A stretch of 64,000 nt of DNA from Paenibacillus athensensis (GTDB lineage: Bacteria > Bacillota > Bacilli > Paenibacillales > NBRC-103111), in assembly GCF_004514475.2 (NCBI RefSeq), contig NZ_MYFO02000007.1, positions 62,001-126,000 of the forward strand, given 5' to 3'. Positions 18,467 to 26,413 of this stretch are shown piece after piece. Positions within the stretch are counted from its first letter, which is position 1; every line of letters begins with the position of its first letter. The notes below the pieces were generated by a model, which searched no databases, was not told the DNA's origin, and saw only the letters and a program-made list of their open reading frames with translations. The position numbers were made by a program, and so were the translations under genes.

Positions 18467-19912
18467 TTATTGGTCTGATGTTTCGTCTGTGCTGGCCACG
18501 CAAAATGCGCCCTCTTCGAAGGAAAACGTGCCTGTGACGGTCACGACCGATTCCGTACCTCTGCCGGCTGCGCCAGGCACCCGATAATCGGCAACATCGA
18601 GCGGCTCGATGGCTTGCTCTTGCGGCTTGGGCAGCTGCGGCACCCACTCGTACGGCAATCGATAAGCGCGGTAAACCATGTTGGCGTTGCGTTTATTTTT
18701 ATAAGGAGAAATGTATTCCCATACCAGCTCATGAGCGCGGGTGACTTCAAAAATCCGGCCGTCCGCTCCCTCCGTAATCAGCGTATTGCCATTCGGCAAA
18801 CGTTGCGCCGAGCTGATGTAAGGGCTGTAAAAACGGTATGAATCCAGCGGCGCGATGAAGCCCGCTTCAGTCGGCGTATACTGCCACTCAATTTCCAGTG
18901 TCACCGGATTGATTTCCAATACCCGCGAATGATCGCGTAGCGCGTTCTTCTGACCGTAAGGGGAAGAAGGATTCGGCAGCCCGTAGCCGCCCCAGCCGCC
19001 GTTGTCGAACACCAGCAGGTTGCCTTCGCCCGGCAGCCCTTTCGGAATGATGTGCGCATGATGCTGACCGATAATCCAGCCCAGATGCTTGACCTCCGGC
19101 TTCGAATAATCCGGCCCGAGCTGCCAGACTATGCGGCCTGTGCGCCGGTCGGTAATGGCAATGATATTCGACTCTCTGGCATCCCAGATAATATTGTCAG
19201 GATGGAAACGTTCGTCCCCGGCCTCATAGAACTTGTTAGGACCGACCCAGGAAGCGGAGTTGATATGCATCCAGTCCCCGCCCGTATCGTTGCCGAAATG
19301 CCGCCCGTTCGGATCGCGGAACAGGACGTTTTTCGCTGCCTCGTCAAAGCCCAGCTCCGCAAAGTGATCGCTGACCGCCCACTCCCAGATGATATTGCCC
19401 TCCCAATCCACTTCAATAATCGTATCGTCCAGCAGCACCTTATCCGAAATCTCAGGCTTGCTGACATTCTTATGGGCCAGAATCAGCGTGCGGCCGCCCT
19501 CCGTCTTGGGCTCCTGTCCCGGAGCGTAGTAACCTACCGGATTTCCCTCCCGCTGGTAATCGTGATGGGCGCGAGCCATCCATTCCGGCTCATAGCCAGG
19601 GTCCTGAATAAGCTCATAGCGATTGAAACGCCAGACAATGTTGCCGTTCCAGTCCACTTGCACAAGATCGGCCTCATCCTGAAAGCCGTATTTCGGATCG
19701 CGTTCCTTGGTACTGCCCGTTACAAAGCCGCCCGGCAATATTTTATTCGGGAAGCCGCGAAGACCTTTCCACAGATGAACCTCTTTGCCGTTCATATCAA
19801 TCAGCAGCGCCCCGACATCAGCCGCCTGAAAGATCGTATAGCCGCTCCATGCTTTCTCCGGTAAATAGACGGTAGCCCCCGTCGGATGAATGGTTGGGTG
19901 TCCCATGCTCAT
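18467..19912 (-). CDS. Arylsulfotransferase (ASST)-family protein, cytoplasmic form
   Basis: This 481-residue protein has a repeated strand pattern with W-x-G-N-I-[VI]-W motifs (near 88, 170 and 258), typical of the beta-propeller ASST family. ASST enzymes transfer sulfate between aryl sulfates and phenols through a histidine. Conserved-looking histidines are at about 116-117 (RAHHDYQ), 216 (DWMHINS) and 284-287 (GQHHAH). No signal peptide is visible, unlike the periplasmic ASST of enterobacteria. It lies 20 bases after the MarR gene and is followed by the SsuABC-like genes. A role in using imported sulfate esters or sulfonates is inferred from this context. Confidence 0.8.
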   Translation of the reverse strand: MSMGHPTIHPTGATVYLPEKAWSGYTIFQAADVGALLIDMNGKEVHLWKGLRGFPNKILPGGFVTGSTKERDPKYGFQDEADLVQVDWNGNIVWRFNRYELIQDPGYEPEWMARAHHDYQREGNPVGYYAPGQEPKTEGGRTLILAHKNVSKPEISDKVLLDDTIIEVDWEGNIIWEWAVSDHFAELGFDEAAKNVLFRDPNGRHFGNDTGGDWMHINSASWVGPNKFYEAGDERFHPDNIIWDARESNIIAITDRRTGRIVWQLGPDYSKPEVKHLGWIIGQHHAHIIPKGLPGEGNLLVFDNGGWGGYGLPNPSSPYGQKNALRDHSRVLEINPVTLEIEWQYTPTEAGFIAPLDSYRFYSPYISSAQRLPNGNTLITEGADGRIFEVTRAHELVWEYISPYKNKRNANMVYRAYRLPYEWVPQLPKPQEQAIEPLDVADYRVPGAAGRGTESVVTVTGTFSFEEGAFCVASTDETSDQ

Positions 19913-19932
19913 CTCTCCTTCATATGTACAAT

Positions 19933-20466
19933 TTAATAGTTCAAAAAGTGACCCGTAGCGACCTGCGCAGCGCGCCGGGTCTGCTCCGCTTTAGCATCTG
20001 CGTTGTCCTTCGCCAGCTGCAGCACCGTATCGGCAAAACCTTCCAACTGCTCAGTAATTCGCACAAAAGCGCGCTTTTGCGCTCCAAGCTCCTGCTCTGA
20101 AAAAGAGCCGAACAACAGCTCAATCGACTTTTGACTAATGTTGCGGTGCCGTGCCAACAGGCTGTGCCCTTCCTCGGCGATGACCAGCCGTACCGTTCGT
20201 CGGTCCTCGTTCATGCGGCGACGCATCGCAAACCCCTTTTTCTCCAGCTTGTCGCATAATGCCGTAATGGCCCCGGAGGTCAAATCCAGTTGTTCCGCCA
20301 AATCCCCCAGCCGCTGCGGGCCATCGCGAGCGATTTTGTGCAGAATGAGCAAGCCCGGCCAAGCGATTCCTTCAATCGATACCTTATCCCGCTCCTTGAC
20401 AAACTTACGAACCATGCGGCGAAACAACCAATCCATTTCTTCAAGTCGCGCCCATTCGTTGTCCAC
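19933..20466 (-). CDS. MarR-family transcriptional regulator
   Basis: This 177-residue winged-helix regulator has recognition elements LGDLAEQLDLTSGAITALCD and a wing MNEDRRTVRLV. The frame is open upstream, but GTG 20466 is preceded by AAGGAG at a good distance. It heads the operon with the arylsulfotransferase-like and ABC genes, so it probably responds to a phenolic or aryl-sulfate-type ligand. A promoter and a terminator-like hairpin lie in its leader. Confidence 0.88.
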   Translation of the reverse strand: MDNEWARLEEMDWLFRRMVRKFVKERDKVSIEGIAWPGLLILHKIARDGPQRLGDLAEQLDLTSGAITALCDKLEKKGFAMRRRMNEDRRTVRLVIAEEGHSLLARHRNISQKSIELLFGSFSEQELGAQKRAFVRITEQLEGFADTVLQLAKDNADAKAEQTRRAAQVATGHFLNY

Positions 20467-20514
20467 ATGAACTCCTTCCTGCTTAAACCTGCCGTCGTTC
20501 GTTGATTGAAAACA

Positions 20515-20562
20515 AAAAAGGCCCAACATCCTCCCCGTTCCCGGGAAGTCGTTGTGCCTTTG
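20515..20562 (-). terminator. Terminator-like hairpin in the leader of the MarR operon
   Basis: On the minus strand the arms AAGGC-A-CAAC and GTTG-G-GCCTT (one mismatch) flank a GC-rich loop and are followed by TTTTTTG. It lies between the promoter (20629-20657) and the start codon at 20466 and has no upstream gene to terminate. It is therefore a candidate attenuator, or else the terminator of a small leader RNA. Confidence 0.6.
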
Positions 20563-20588
20563 GCGGTCCAATCGGCTTATGTCATTTC

Positions 20589-20615
20589 TTCAACGCTAAA
20601 ATAATGAGCATTGAA
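20589..20615. promoter_or_regulatory. Inverted repeat downstream of the MarR promoter
   Basis: TTCAACGCT and AGCATTGAA are 9-bp arms (8 of 9 complementary) separated by 9 bases, just past the predicted transcription start. It could be a MarR operator or a 5' leader stem. Confidence 0.45.
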
Positions 20616-20628
20616 GGATTATAGATTG

Positions 20629-20657
20629 ATCTTAATCCAATAATTCATATATGTCAA
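20629..20657 (-). promoter_or_regulatory. SigA-type promoter of the MarR operon
   Basis: On the minus strand a perfect TTGACA (20657-20652) and TAAGAT (20634-20629) are separated by 17 bases. This predicts a leader of about 155 bases. Confidence 0.65.
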
Positions 20658-20791
20658 GTCGGATTTAATATTGACTTCATGGGTTGATGCCGCAAAAAGA
20701 CGGATATCCTAATAACACATGTCGTTTTCACCAATGCTCGGATAAGAGAATTATTCACATTAAAAAAATACATATCATTAACTTAACGATA

Positions 20792-20820
20792 TTGAATAAT
20801 AATTAATTATCTATTAGAAT
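20792..20820 (+). promoter_or_regulatory. Candidate promoter of the HTH/DUF6516-like cassette
   Basis: TTGAAT and TAGAAT are separated by 17 bases in a very AT-rich stretch. Transcription would begin only a few bases before the ribosome site GGAGGT at 20821, so the real promoter may lie further upstream. Confidence 0.35.
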
Positions 20821-20834
20821 GGAGGTACGAAAGG

Positions 20835-21602
20835 GTGAATGTGATGAGCCTAGCCATTTATCGCGCTACCAAAGAGCAAATTCAAACTGCTTATGAAAAC
20901 AACAATGAGCCAATCATCGAAAAAGAGACCCATTTCATCTTCGACAAGCTGCTCACGATTTTCATGGCCATGTCTTCTGATAAAGTACTGTCTGTCAAAA
21001 TGAATATGAGCGTGTTGGCGCTTATCAAACCCGCCTACTTATTTTCTGCGGAACATCGCACGAACTTGTTGAATTGGCTGGATCGTTTAGCGGAGATGAA
21101 GCTGCCCCTGTCCGATCTGGATTTCGGTAAATTGAAAATTGATTTTGAACATTGGTATTACGAACTGGGCGGGACCGAGATTCAATTTGAATACCATGAA
21201 TCCTATCTGCTCACTCCGTCCGAAGCCGCCGACGCGCTGGGCGTCTCTACGGTAACGATCCACAAATATGCGAAACAGGGCATGGAGATGGCCGGGAACG
21301 GTACGCACAAGAAATATCCCAAATATGTGATCGACATTATGAAAGACCCGAGCTATTCCTTCCTCATGCGTATGAACTATCAAACTCGCAAAATGCGTAA
21401 TCAAACGCCCTGGGAACGCCTGAAGGAAGTTAACGACTCGATCACTGAATTCCAATTGCGTTATGGAAAAATGCACTGCAAGGATCAGTTCGGGGAACAT
21501 GACGACAGCATGGACGATCCAACCGATTATTACCGCTGGAAAGACCTCGAAGAAGAGCAAGCCGCGTTGTTCAGCCTGATTGGAGGGAAAAGCTCTCCGT
21601 GA
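20835..21602 (+). CDS. Helix-turn-helix protein, possible antitoxin partner
   Basis: This 255-residue protein is not recognised as a named family. The first 120 residues are helical and acidic. A MerR/excisionase-like HTH at about 126-166 contains TPSEAADALGVSTVTIHKY and a KKYPK wing. The C terminus is strongly acidic. The start is GTG 20835 with GGAGGT eight bases upstream; ATG 20844 is an alternative. Its TGA overlaps the GTG start of the next gene (GTGA). The arrangement of DNA-binding protein first and DUF6516-like protein second matches a toxin-antitoxin layout, but no function is proven. Confidence 0.7.
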   Translation: MNVMSLAIYRATKEQIQTAYENNNEPIIEKETHFIFDKLLTIFMAMSSDKVLSVKMNMSVLALIKPAYLFSAEHRTNLLNWLDRLAEMKLPLSDLDFGKLKIDFEHWYYELGGTEIQFEYHESYLLTPSEAADALGVSTVTIHKYAKQGMEMAGNGTHKKYPKYVIDIMKDPSYSFLMRMNYQTRKMRNQTPWERLKEVNDSITEFQLRYGKMHCKDQFGEHDDSMDDPTDYYRWKDLEEEQAALFSLIGGKSSP

Positions 21603-22105
21603 CGCAACCACCAACTCTGCCCACTCAACTTTTGCCAGCTAATCTGGCCCATATCCTCAATAAATATGGAGAATGGCTGGAGACCTATCAGAACTTTCGC
21701 GACAGAAATTCCGCATACGGCGATTTCTACCTGTCTCCAAAGCGTATGGAAATCATTTTTCCTTTGAAAGAGCATCCTGTTCATGGTATTACCGGATTGC
21801 ATGTGATTGAAAGATATGACGATCAGGGCTATGTGAAAGAATATCAGTACATGTGGAAAGTGATTGTGCCGAAAATGGGCGTCCAGCTCAATCATATTTC
21901 CTCGTGGGGAAATGAATCCCACAACGCGCCAGGCACCAGCGCGAAGCTGATCACGGAGACCGAGCCCCATCACCATCATCATGTCCCTGGAGATCGCAGC
22001 CAGAGAAAAGAAAATTGGCATGTACACACCTTGGAGCAAGCTTTTGAATTTATCATTCCTTTTTTGGAGTCGGGGCAGCCTTACCCGCGAAGCGCCTCTC
22101 TATAA
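21599..22105 (+). CDS. His-rich DUF6516/TumE-like protein, possible toxin
   Basis: This 168-residue protein has no signal peptide or membrane segment. A beta-rich core (about 60-110) follows the pattern GLHVIERYDDQGYVKEYQY. A histidine cluster EPHHHHHVPGD then occurs at about 122-132, followed by WHVHTLEQAFEFI. The order of strands, the His cluster and the terminal S/T-LE-x-AxEFI helix recall DUF6516 proteins, which include the TumE toxin. That assignment is tentative. GTG start and a 4-base overlap with the HTH gene imply coupled expression. Confidence 0.6.
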   Translation: MTQPPTLPTQLLPANLAHILNKYGEWLETYQNFRDRNSAYGDFYLSPKRMEIIFPLKEHPVHGITGLHVIERYDDQGYVKEYQYMWKVIVPKMGVQLNHISSWGNESHNAPGTSAKLITETEPHHHHHVPGDRSQRKENWHVHTLEQAFEFIIPFLESGQPYPRSASL

Positions 22106-22145
22106 CACGCGCAGGCTGTCGAGATATTTCGTCAGCTTTTTATGC

Positions 22146-22189
22146 AAAAAAAAAGCCGCAGCCCCGCCCTCCGGCAACTGGCTACAGCT
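22146..22189 (-). terminator. Intrinsic terminator of the VOC gene
   Basis: On the minus strand a 10-bp stem with two G-U pairs (22180-22189 and 22154-22164) is followed by a run of about eight T, just beyond the VOC stop codon. Confidence 0.75.
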
Positions 22190-22215
22190 CTGTGACTCCA
22201 CACCTCGCGCGGAAT

Positions 22216-22638
22216 TTACTGATCGTTGGCCTCGTTCGCAGCAACCGGATTCACGGCAAAAATCGAATGAATATTACCCTCCGGGTCGGCAAAAAATCCG
22301 GTCGTATGCCCCCAGGATTTCGACTGGGGCGCAGTAATCCCCACCGCCCCTTGGGCTACAAGATCGTGATAAACCCGATGGACTTCCTCCGGCGTCTCGC
22401 ATTCAAAGTTCAGCTCAAACGCCTGTCCCGCGCGCTCCTCCATAAAGGACGGATGCTGACTCGTATTATCTGCCATCAGCGGCTTGGAGCAAATCGCCAA
22501 ACGCACTCCCTTGTTGTCAAACTCCACGTAATGGCCCTCTTCCACGACCGTGCGAAAGCCCAGTACATCGCGATAAAACGCCGCCAATCGGGCAACGTCG
22601 TTGGCCAGTACGGTGATTCCTTCCAGCTTCATGTTCAT
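22216..22638 (-). CDS. VOC-family (glyoxalase/bleomycin-resistance fold) protein
   Basis: This 140-residue single-domain VOC protein has the pattern LAAFYRDVLGF, a central YVEFDNKG strand and the C-terminal GFFADPEGNIHSIF stretch. The metal-ligand His and Glu of glyoxalase are not all recognisable, so the reaction is unknown. I use ATG 22638, which has GGAG at a good distance; an upstream in-frame GTG at 22647 overlaps the ribosome site. Confidence 0.82.
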   Translation of the reverse strand: MNMKLEGITVLANDVARLAAFYRDVLGFRTVVEEGHYVEFDNKGVRLAICSKPLMADNTSQHPSFMEERAGQAFELNFECETPEEVHRVYHDLVAQGAVGITAPQSKSWGHTTGFFADPEGNIHSIFAVNPVAANEANDQ

Positions 22639-22696
22639 TTTCCTCACTCCTGATTACAAAAACTTGATTGGAACTCAACAAGTACGAAAAAGCTTG

Positions 22697-23308
22697 CTAC
22701 TCAGCTGCCATCGGTTTGTCCCAGGAAAGCAGATATCTGTAGTAGAAACGACGGCGGACCACTGCTCCCGGCAAAATTTCACGTGCTGCTTGGCGAATTT
22801 CGCTGATTGACTCTCTTGGCTCTGCAATACGGACCCCTATATCTTGCATTCCGCCGTGAAGCCTATCCATGACGCGAATCGGAAGAACTAGAACTCCAGA
22901 GATGGCAACATCTATGATTGATTTATCAGCCGCCAGACCAACGATCAGGAGCCGCCCGCCGGGCGCAAGAAGTTCGCGCATCTGTAACAGCGCAGTTTTC
23001 AACTCCATATGATGCAAAGTCGCAACACAAACGACGGTTTGATATCGTTCCTCAGGAGAAAGCACAGACATCTGAAGAAAATCGCCGGTCATGAACGACA
23101 CATGCGAGGCCGCATCAAATCGGGTTTGCGCCCTCTTGATAATCTGCGCATCGGGGTCAATCCCCACAGCCTGCTGAACGAACGGCGCAAAGCGTTGAAT
23201 CAATAGCCCGTCCCCGCACCCAATGTCGAGCACCCGCCCTCCACGCAACTTGATATCCGCCACTAATTCTTCGTGAAACGCTGTATTGTGATTCCAGTAT
23301 AGCTCCAA
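22697..23308 (-). CDS. Class I SAM-dependent methyltransferase
   Basis: This 203-residue Rossmann-type methyltransferase has motif I LDIGCGDG at about 27-34, an acidic motif II in GIDPDAQ and a post-motif VVCVATLHHM. The target is unknown. The start appears to be TTG 23308; the reading frame stays open upstream into the adjacent palindromic element. The upstream in-frame residues (IRELELYW) look family-like, so the original 5' end may have been altered by the nearby element. Confidence 0.8.
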   Translation of the reverse strand: MELYWNHNTAFHEELVADIKLRGGRVLDIGCGDGLLIQRFAPFVQQAVGIDPDAQIIKRAQTRFDAASHVSFMTGDFLQMSVLSPEERYQTVVCVATLHHMELKTALLQMRELLAPGGRLLIVGLAADKSIIDVAISGVLVLPIRVMDRLHGGMQDIGVRIAEPRESISEIRQAAREILPGAVVRRRFYYRYLLSWDKPMAAE

Positions 23309-23372
23309 TTCTCTGATTCCCCCACTATTACAAATAAACCCATTTAATCCAATAGCTCCAGTTTCCTTACTT

Positions 23373-23543
23373 AAAGTCCGTGAAAAACCAGTGTCCTCCG
23401 GTCGATAGCGGTTCCACTCGCTGTTGTAGCCGGATTTTTCGATGGAAGGACCCCGTTTGGGGTGAAAATCCGTCTACAAAGGCGACCGCTGACGCTGTTC
23501 CAACTCCCTATCGACGCTCCGGCCACTTGTTCACCGGACTTTT
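23373..23543. repeat. 171-bp MITE-like inverted-repeat element
   Basis: The two ends, AAAGTCCGTGAA and TCACCGGACTTT, are imperfect inverted repeats. Similarity between the arms extends over most of the element (GATAGNGG, GTTCCA, TTGTAGNCGGATTTT), closing on ACCCCGTTTGGGG in the centre. It has no coding capacity. A shortened relative lies at 17274-17342. It could be a miniature transposable element or a large REP-like hairpin. Confidence 0.65.
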
Positions 23544-23559
23544 AGAGGTGTATATTCTT

Positions 23560-23815
23560 ATGCGAAAAAAGAGTCTCTGTTCGGCGCTGCCGTGTTATTT
23601 ATTTTTGGATTGAACTTGATGTTTAGCCGATTTGACATTAGACTCCTGCCTAGCTTACGTATTATGGACTTTGGTGGCATATACATGCAATTCTTCTGAC
23701 GGCTTCCAGTCCCCTTACAATACTTTTTTGGGCGGGCGTATTTTCAAAAAGCAAGCCCCATTCGATTGCCTGCTCAGAGGCCTTGCGGTAGTTTGTTTAG
23801 ATGTGCCCTCTAATT
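23560..23815 (+). pseudogene. Possible decayed small membrane-protein gene
   Basis: ATG 23560 follows GAGGTG, but the frame stops after 17 codons. Shifting frame at the A6 run near 23564 opens a hydrophobic peptide (ESLFGAAVLFIFGLNLMF) up to a stop near 23699. Another frame then continues with the stretch GFQSPYNTFLGGRIF. This suggests a small membrane protein broken by at least two frameshifts. I do not recognise the family, and chance reading frames are possible. Confidence 0.3.
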
Positions 23816-24719
23816 AACTGGGCGATACTTGGACACTTCCACTTGATTCAATGCTATATCCGAAAGCTTGCCATCTGCCGTCCCTATATTGATAGTTTGT
23901 AACTAAAAATCCAAGATTATTTAATTGAAGATTACCAAACCAAAGCCATCTCTTGGTGGTGAGGAAATCGTTTCCCACTTCGATCGCAGAAACAGGATCC
24001 ATTTGGACAACTTGTTTTTCGTTTAATAAATCCTCATTTATGAATTGCATCTGATCAGCGTTTATTTTTGCAAACCAGTATCGTGATGGGTCTTCTTCCG
24101 ATTGAATGATAAAATTCTGTTCTTTCTTTTGATATGAAGCAAAGAATGTCGTTACGGGTGACTCAGGTAGTGGGGTTTCTACAAAATGATGTTCAGTTTG
24201 AATATAAACGTAGGTATGATGAACTCCATTGCCCCCATTCGCGTGCTCATCCGTTTCCAAAACAATATCCGGGTTCCGGTCTTGAGTCAGGTCATTCGTG
24301 TAAATTTTGACGGGAAACAGGATGTTATATCCGTTTACCGGAAGTTTTTGAAGCAAAATTCCCTTTTCATCCCAAATTCCTAGATAACCAGAATAGTCTT
24401 GTCCTTGAATGAGCGGTAAATTGACGAGTGCAATGGTTTCCTTTTGTCCATCGTTAAATAAATCTGCTTTTGTTTGCATTTTTATTTCGGCATCCTTTTC
24501 AAGCATTAAACCACTGGTAGTTGAATTTGAAAGGTCTGATGTATTAGTTACCTTTGTATTCGTCATGTACGGATCATTTGTCGGTTGAGCAGACGGAGTT
24601 ATTTTGATTAGACCGGAAACATGGGTCGATGCTGGGCTATTATCCATCGTGCATCCTACGAGAACGCCTGCGATAGTTAGGGCCAATCCCGCTATCTCCA
24701 ATTGCCTATACCCTTTCAT
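23814..24719 (-). CDS. Putative lipoprotein of unknown function
   Basis: This 301-residue protein has a lipoprotein signal peptide with lipobox VLVGC. A Ser/Thr-rich linker follows, then a beta-rich domain with an FG-GAP-like flavour (ADLFNDGQKETIALVN at about 85, DRNPDIVLETDE). I do not recognise the family. ATG 24719 is used because it directly precedes the signal peptide and follows AAGGAGG. The gene is clearly richer in A and T than its neighbours, suggesting transfer. It lies beside the MITE-like element and a decayed ORF. Confidence 0.72.
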   Translation of the reverse strand: MKGYRQLEIAGLALTIAGVLVGCTMDNSPASTHVSGLIKITPSAQPTNDPYMTNTKVTNTSDLSNSTTSGLMLEKDAEIKMQTKADLFNDGQKETIALVNLPLIQGQDYSGYLGIWDEKGILLQKLPVNGYNILFPVKIYTNDLTQDRNPDIVLETDEHANGGNGVHHTYVYIQTEHHFVETPLPESPVTTFFASYQKKEQNFIIQSEEDPSRYWFAKINADQMQFINEDLLNEKQVVQMDPVSAIEVGNDFLTTKRWLWFGNLQLNNLGFLVTNYQYRDGRWQAFGYSIESSGSVQVSPS

Positions 24720-24906
24720 GTTTTCATTGACCTCCTTGTTATACATCAAATTAGACGTAATGACGCCACCTTTGTTGCAATCAGCTTGGTGTGCCACTTC
24801 ATAATATTACAAGGAATATACATGACGATAGACTGCAGGACCGGCCCCCGGGCTGCTTGCTGCTGGTTTCAACGATTTCTTGTTTGCAAGCCGTTGAACA
24901 AAAAGC

Positions 24907-24937
24907 AAAAAGGGCCGCAGCAACCTGCCACAGCCCT
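24907..24937 (-). terminator. Intrinsic terminator of the sulfurtransferase gene
   Basis: On the minus strand the stem AGGGC...GCCCT with inner GC pairs is followed by TTTTTGC, about 30 bases beyond the stop codon. Confidence 0.65.
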
Positions 24938-24968
24938 CCAAACCCGCGTTCGCCGCGGCCTTCCGCTC

Positions 24969-25805
24969 CTACTCTTCCCCAGTCGCAATCGGATTGTCTG
25001 CCCAGCTAATCCAATCGCTCCAGCTTCCCGAGTACAGCTTCACATTCGCGAAGCCGGCCTCGGTCAGCGCCAGCACGTTCGGGCATGCGGTCACGCCCGA
25101 ACCGCAATACACGATGATTTCATCGGCATCGTGCAAACCCGCGAACCGCCGCTCCTGCTCGGCGGCTGACTTCCACGCGCCGCCTTCGCCCAGCGCGTCC
25201 TTCCAAAAATAATGCCGCGCCCCCGGGATATGCCCGGCCACCTTATCGATCGGCTCCTCGAGTCCGAGGTAGCGCCGCTCCTCGCGCGAGTCCACGAGCA
25301 CCGTGCCCGCGCGGCCCAGCTTATCGCGCACCTCATCCATGCTCGCCAGCATGGCGCGATGCACCTTCGGCGAGAACGTGCGCGGCACGGCCAACGGCAC
25401 CTCAGCCGTCACGGGATACCCCGCAGCCTGCCAGGCGCCGAAGCCCCGGTCCAACACGTGCACGCGCGTGTGGCCGAGAAACCGCAGCATCCACCACAGC
25501 CGGGATGCCATCGCGCCCCCTTGGTCGTCATACGCGACCACGGTCGTCTCCCCGTCGATGCCAAGCTGCCCGACGAGAATCGAGAACGCGCCCAGATCCG
25601 GCAGCGGGTGCCGCCCGCCGTGCGCCATCAGCGCGCCGGACAGGTCTTTTTCCAAATCCACATAAAACGCGCCCGGAATATGTCCCGCCGCATAAGCCTC
25701 CCGGCCCGCATCGGGCTGCCCGAGCACAAACCGGCAATCGGCAATCACCAGCCGCTCATCGGCCGCATGCGCCTGCAGCCACTCCAGGCTCACAATCGTA
25801 TTCAC
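24969..25805 (-). CDS. sseA: Sulfurtransferase (two-domain rhodanese, 3-mercaptopyruvate type)
   Basis: This 278-residue protein has tandem rhodanese domains. The N-terminal one is inactive. The C-terminal domain carries the active-site loop CGSGVTA (Cys about 234), which is typical of 3-mercaptopyruvate sulfurtransferases rather than thiosulfate rhodaneses (CRKGVTA). The enzyme would move sulfane sulfur to thiols or cyanide in the cytoplasm. GTG 25805 is eight bases after GAGGAGG; GTG 25811 is too close to it. It is followed by its own terminator and lies 30 bases after a GNAT gene on the same strand. Confidence 0.85.
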   Translation of the reverse strand: MNTIVSLEWLQAHAADERLVIADCRFVLGQPDAGREAYAAGHIPGAFYVDLEKDLSGALMAHGGRHPLPDLGAFSILVGQLGIDGETTVVAYDDQGGAMASRLWWMLRFLGHTRVHVLDRGFGAWQAAGYPVTAEVPLAVPRTFSPKVHRAMLASMDEVRDKLGRAGTVLVDSREERRYLGLEEPIDKVAGHIPGARHYFWKDALGEGGAWKSAAEQERRFAGLHDADEIIVYCGSGVTACPNVLALTEAGFANVKLYSGSWSDWISWADNPIATGEE

Positions 25806-25835
25806 ATCCACGTCCTCCTCATCTCTAACTCCCGC

Positions 25836-26306
25836 TCAGTCGCCCAAGCCGATCGTCGGATTGATCGAATAGCTCAGCCAGCCGCCGAGCTCGCCGCCCA
25901 TGTTTTCGTAAAATTTTTGCGCCCGATCGTTGTCGCTGGCCGTCTGCCATGTCATCCGCTCATAGCCGTGCCGCGCCGAATAGCCCTTGCACGCTTGAAA
26001 CAGCTTCTGCGCCGCGCCTTGCCCTCGCCACGCCGGCTCCACGTACAAATCGTTCATCACCGTAATCGGGCCCGTCCGCAGCGTACTAAACGTAAAATAC
26101 AACGTCGCAAACCCGACCAGCTTCCCGCCGCTTTCGGCCACAAACTGCACGCCACGCTGCTTCTCCAGCAGCATGTCGATCAGCGCATCCAGCTTCCCGT
26201 CCTCCGGCCGCCGCCACTGATAAAAATCCACGATATACGTGATCATCAGCTCGCGAAGCTGCGGCACATCCTCCGCCTTCGTTTCCCTTACCGTCACTTG
26301 AGCCAT
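25836..26306 (-). CDS. GNAT-family N-acetyltransferase
   Basis: This 156-residue protein has a GNAT core with the acetyl-CoA loop AWRGQGAAQKLFQ at about 92 and the following helix-strand (MTWQTASDNDRAQKFYENMGGE). It resembles diamine/polyamine-type acetyltransferases only loosely. GGGAGG precedes the ATG. It probably forms an operon with the sulfurtransferase gene. Confidence 0.83.
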   Translation of the reverse strand: MAQVTVRETKAEDVPQLRELMITYIVDFYQWRRPEDGKLDALIDMLLEKQRGVQFVAESGGKLVGFATLYFTFSTLRTGPITVMNDLYVEPAWRGQGAAQKLFQACKGYSARHGYERMTWQTASDNDRAQKFYENMGGELGGWLSYSINPTIGLGD

Positions 26307-26413
26307 ATCCTAGCCTCCCCGCCAAAATCAATCTTGTTCATCCATTGTATACCGGATCGGGCTTCTTGGACATGGAGAAAACGTCAGAATATTTGCACAG
26401 GATGCGGGCGGGC

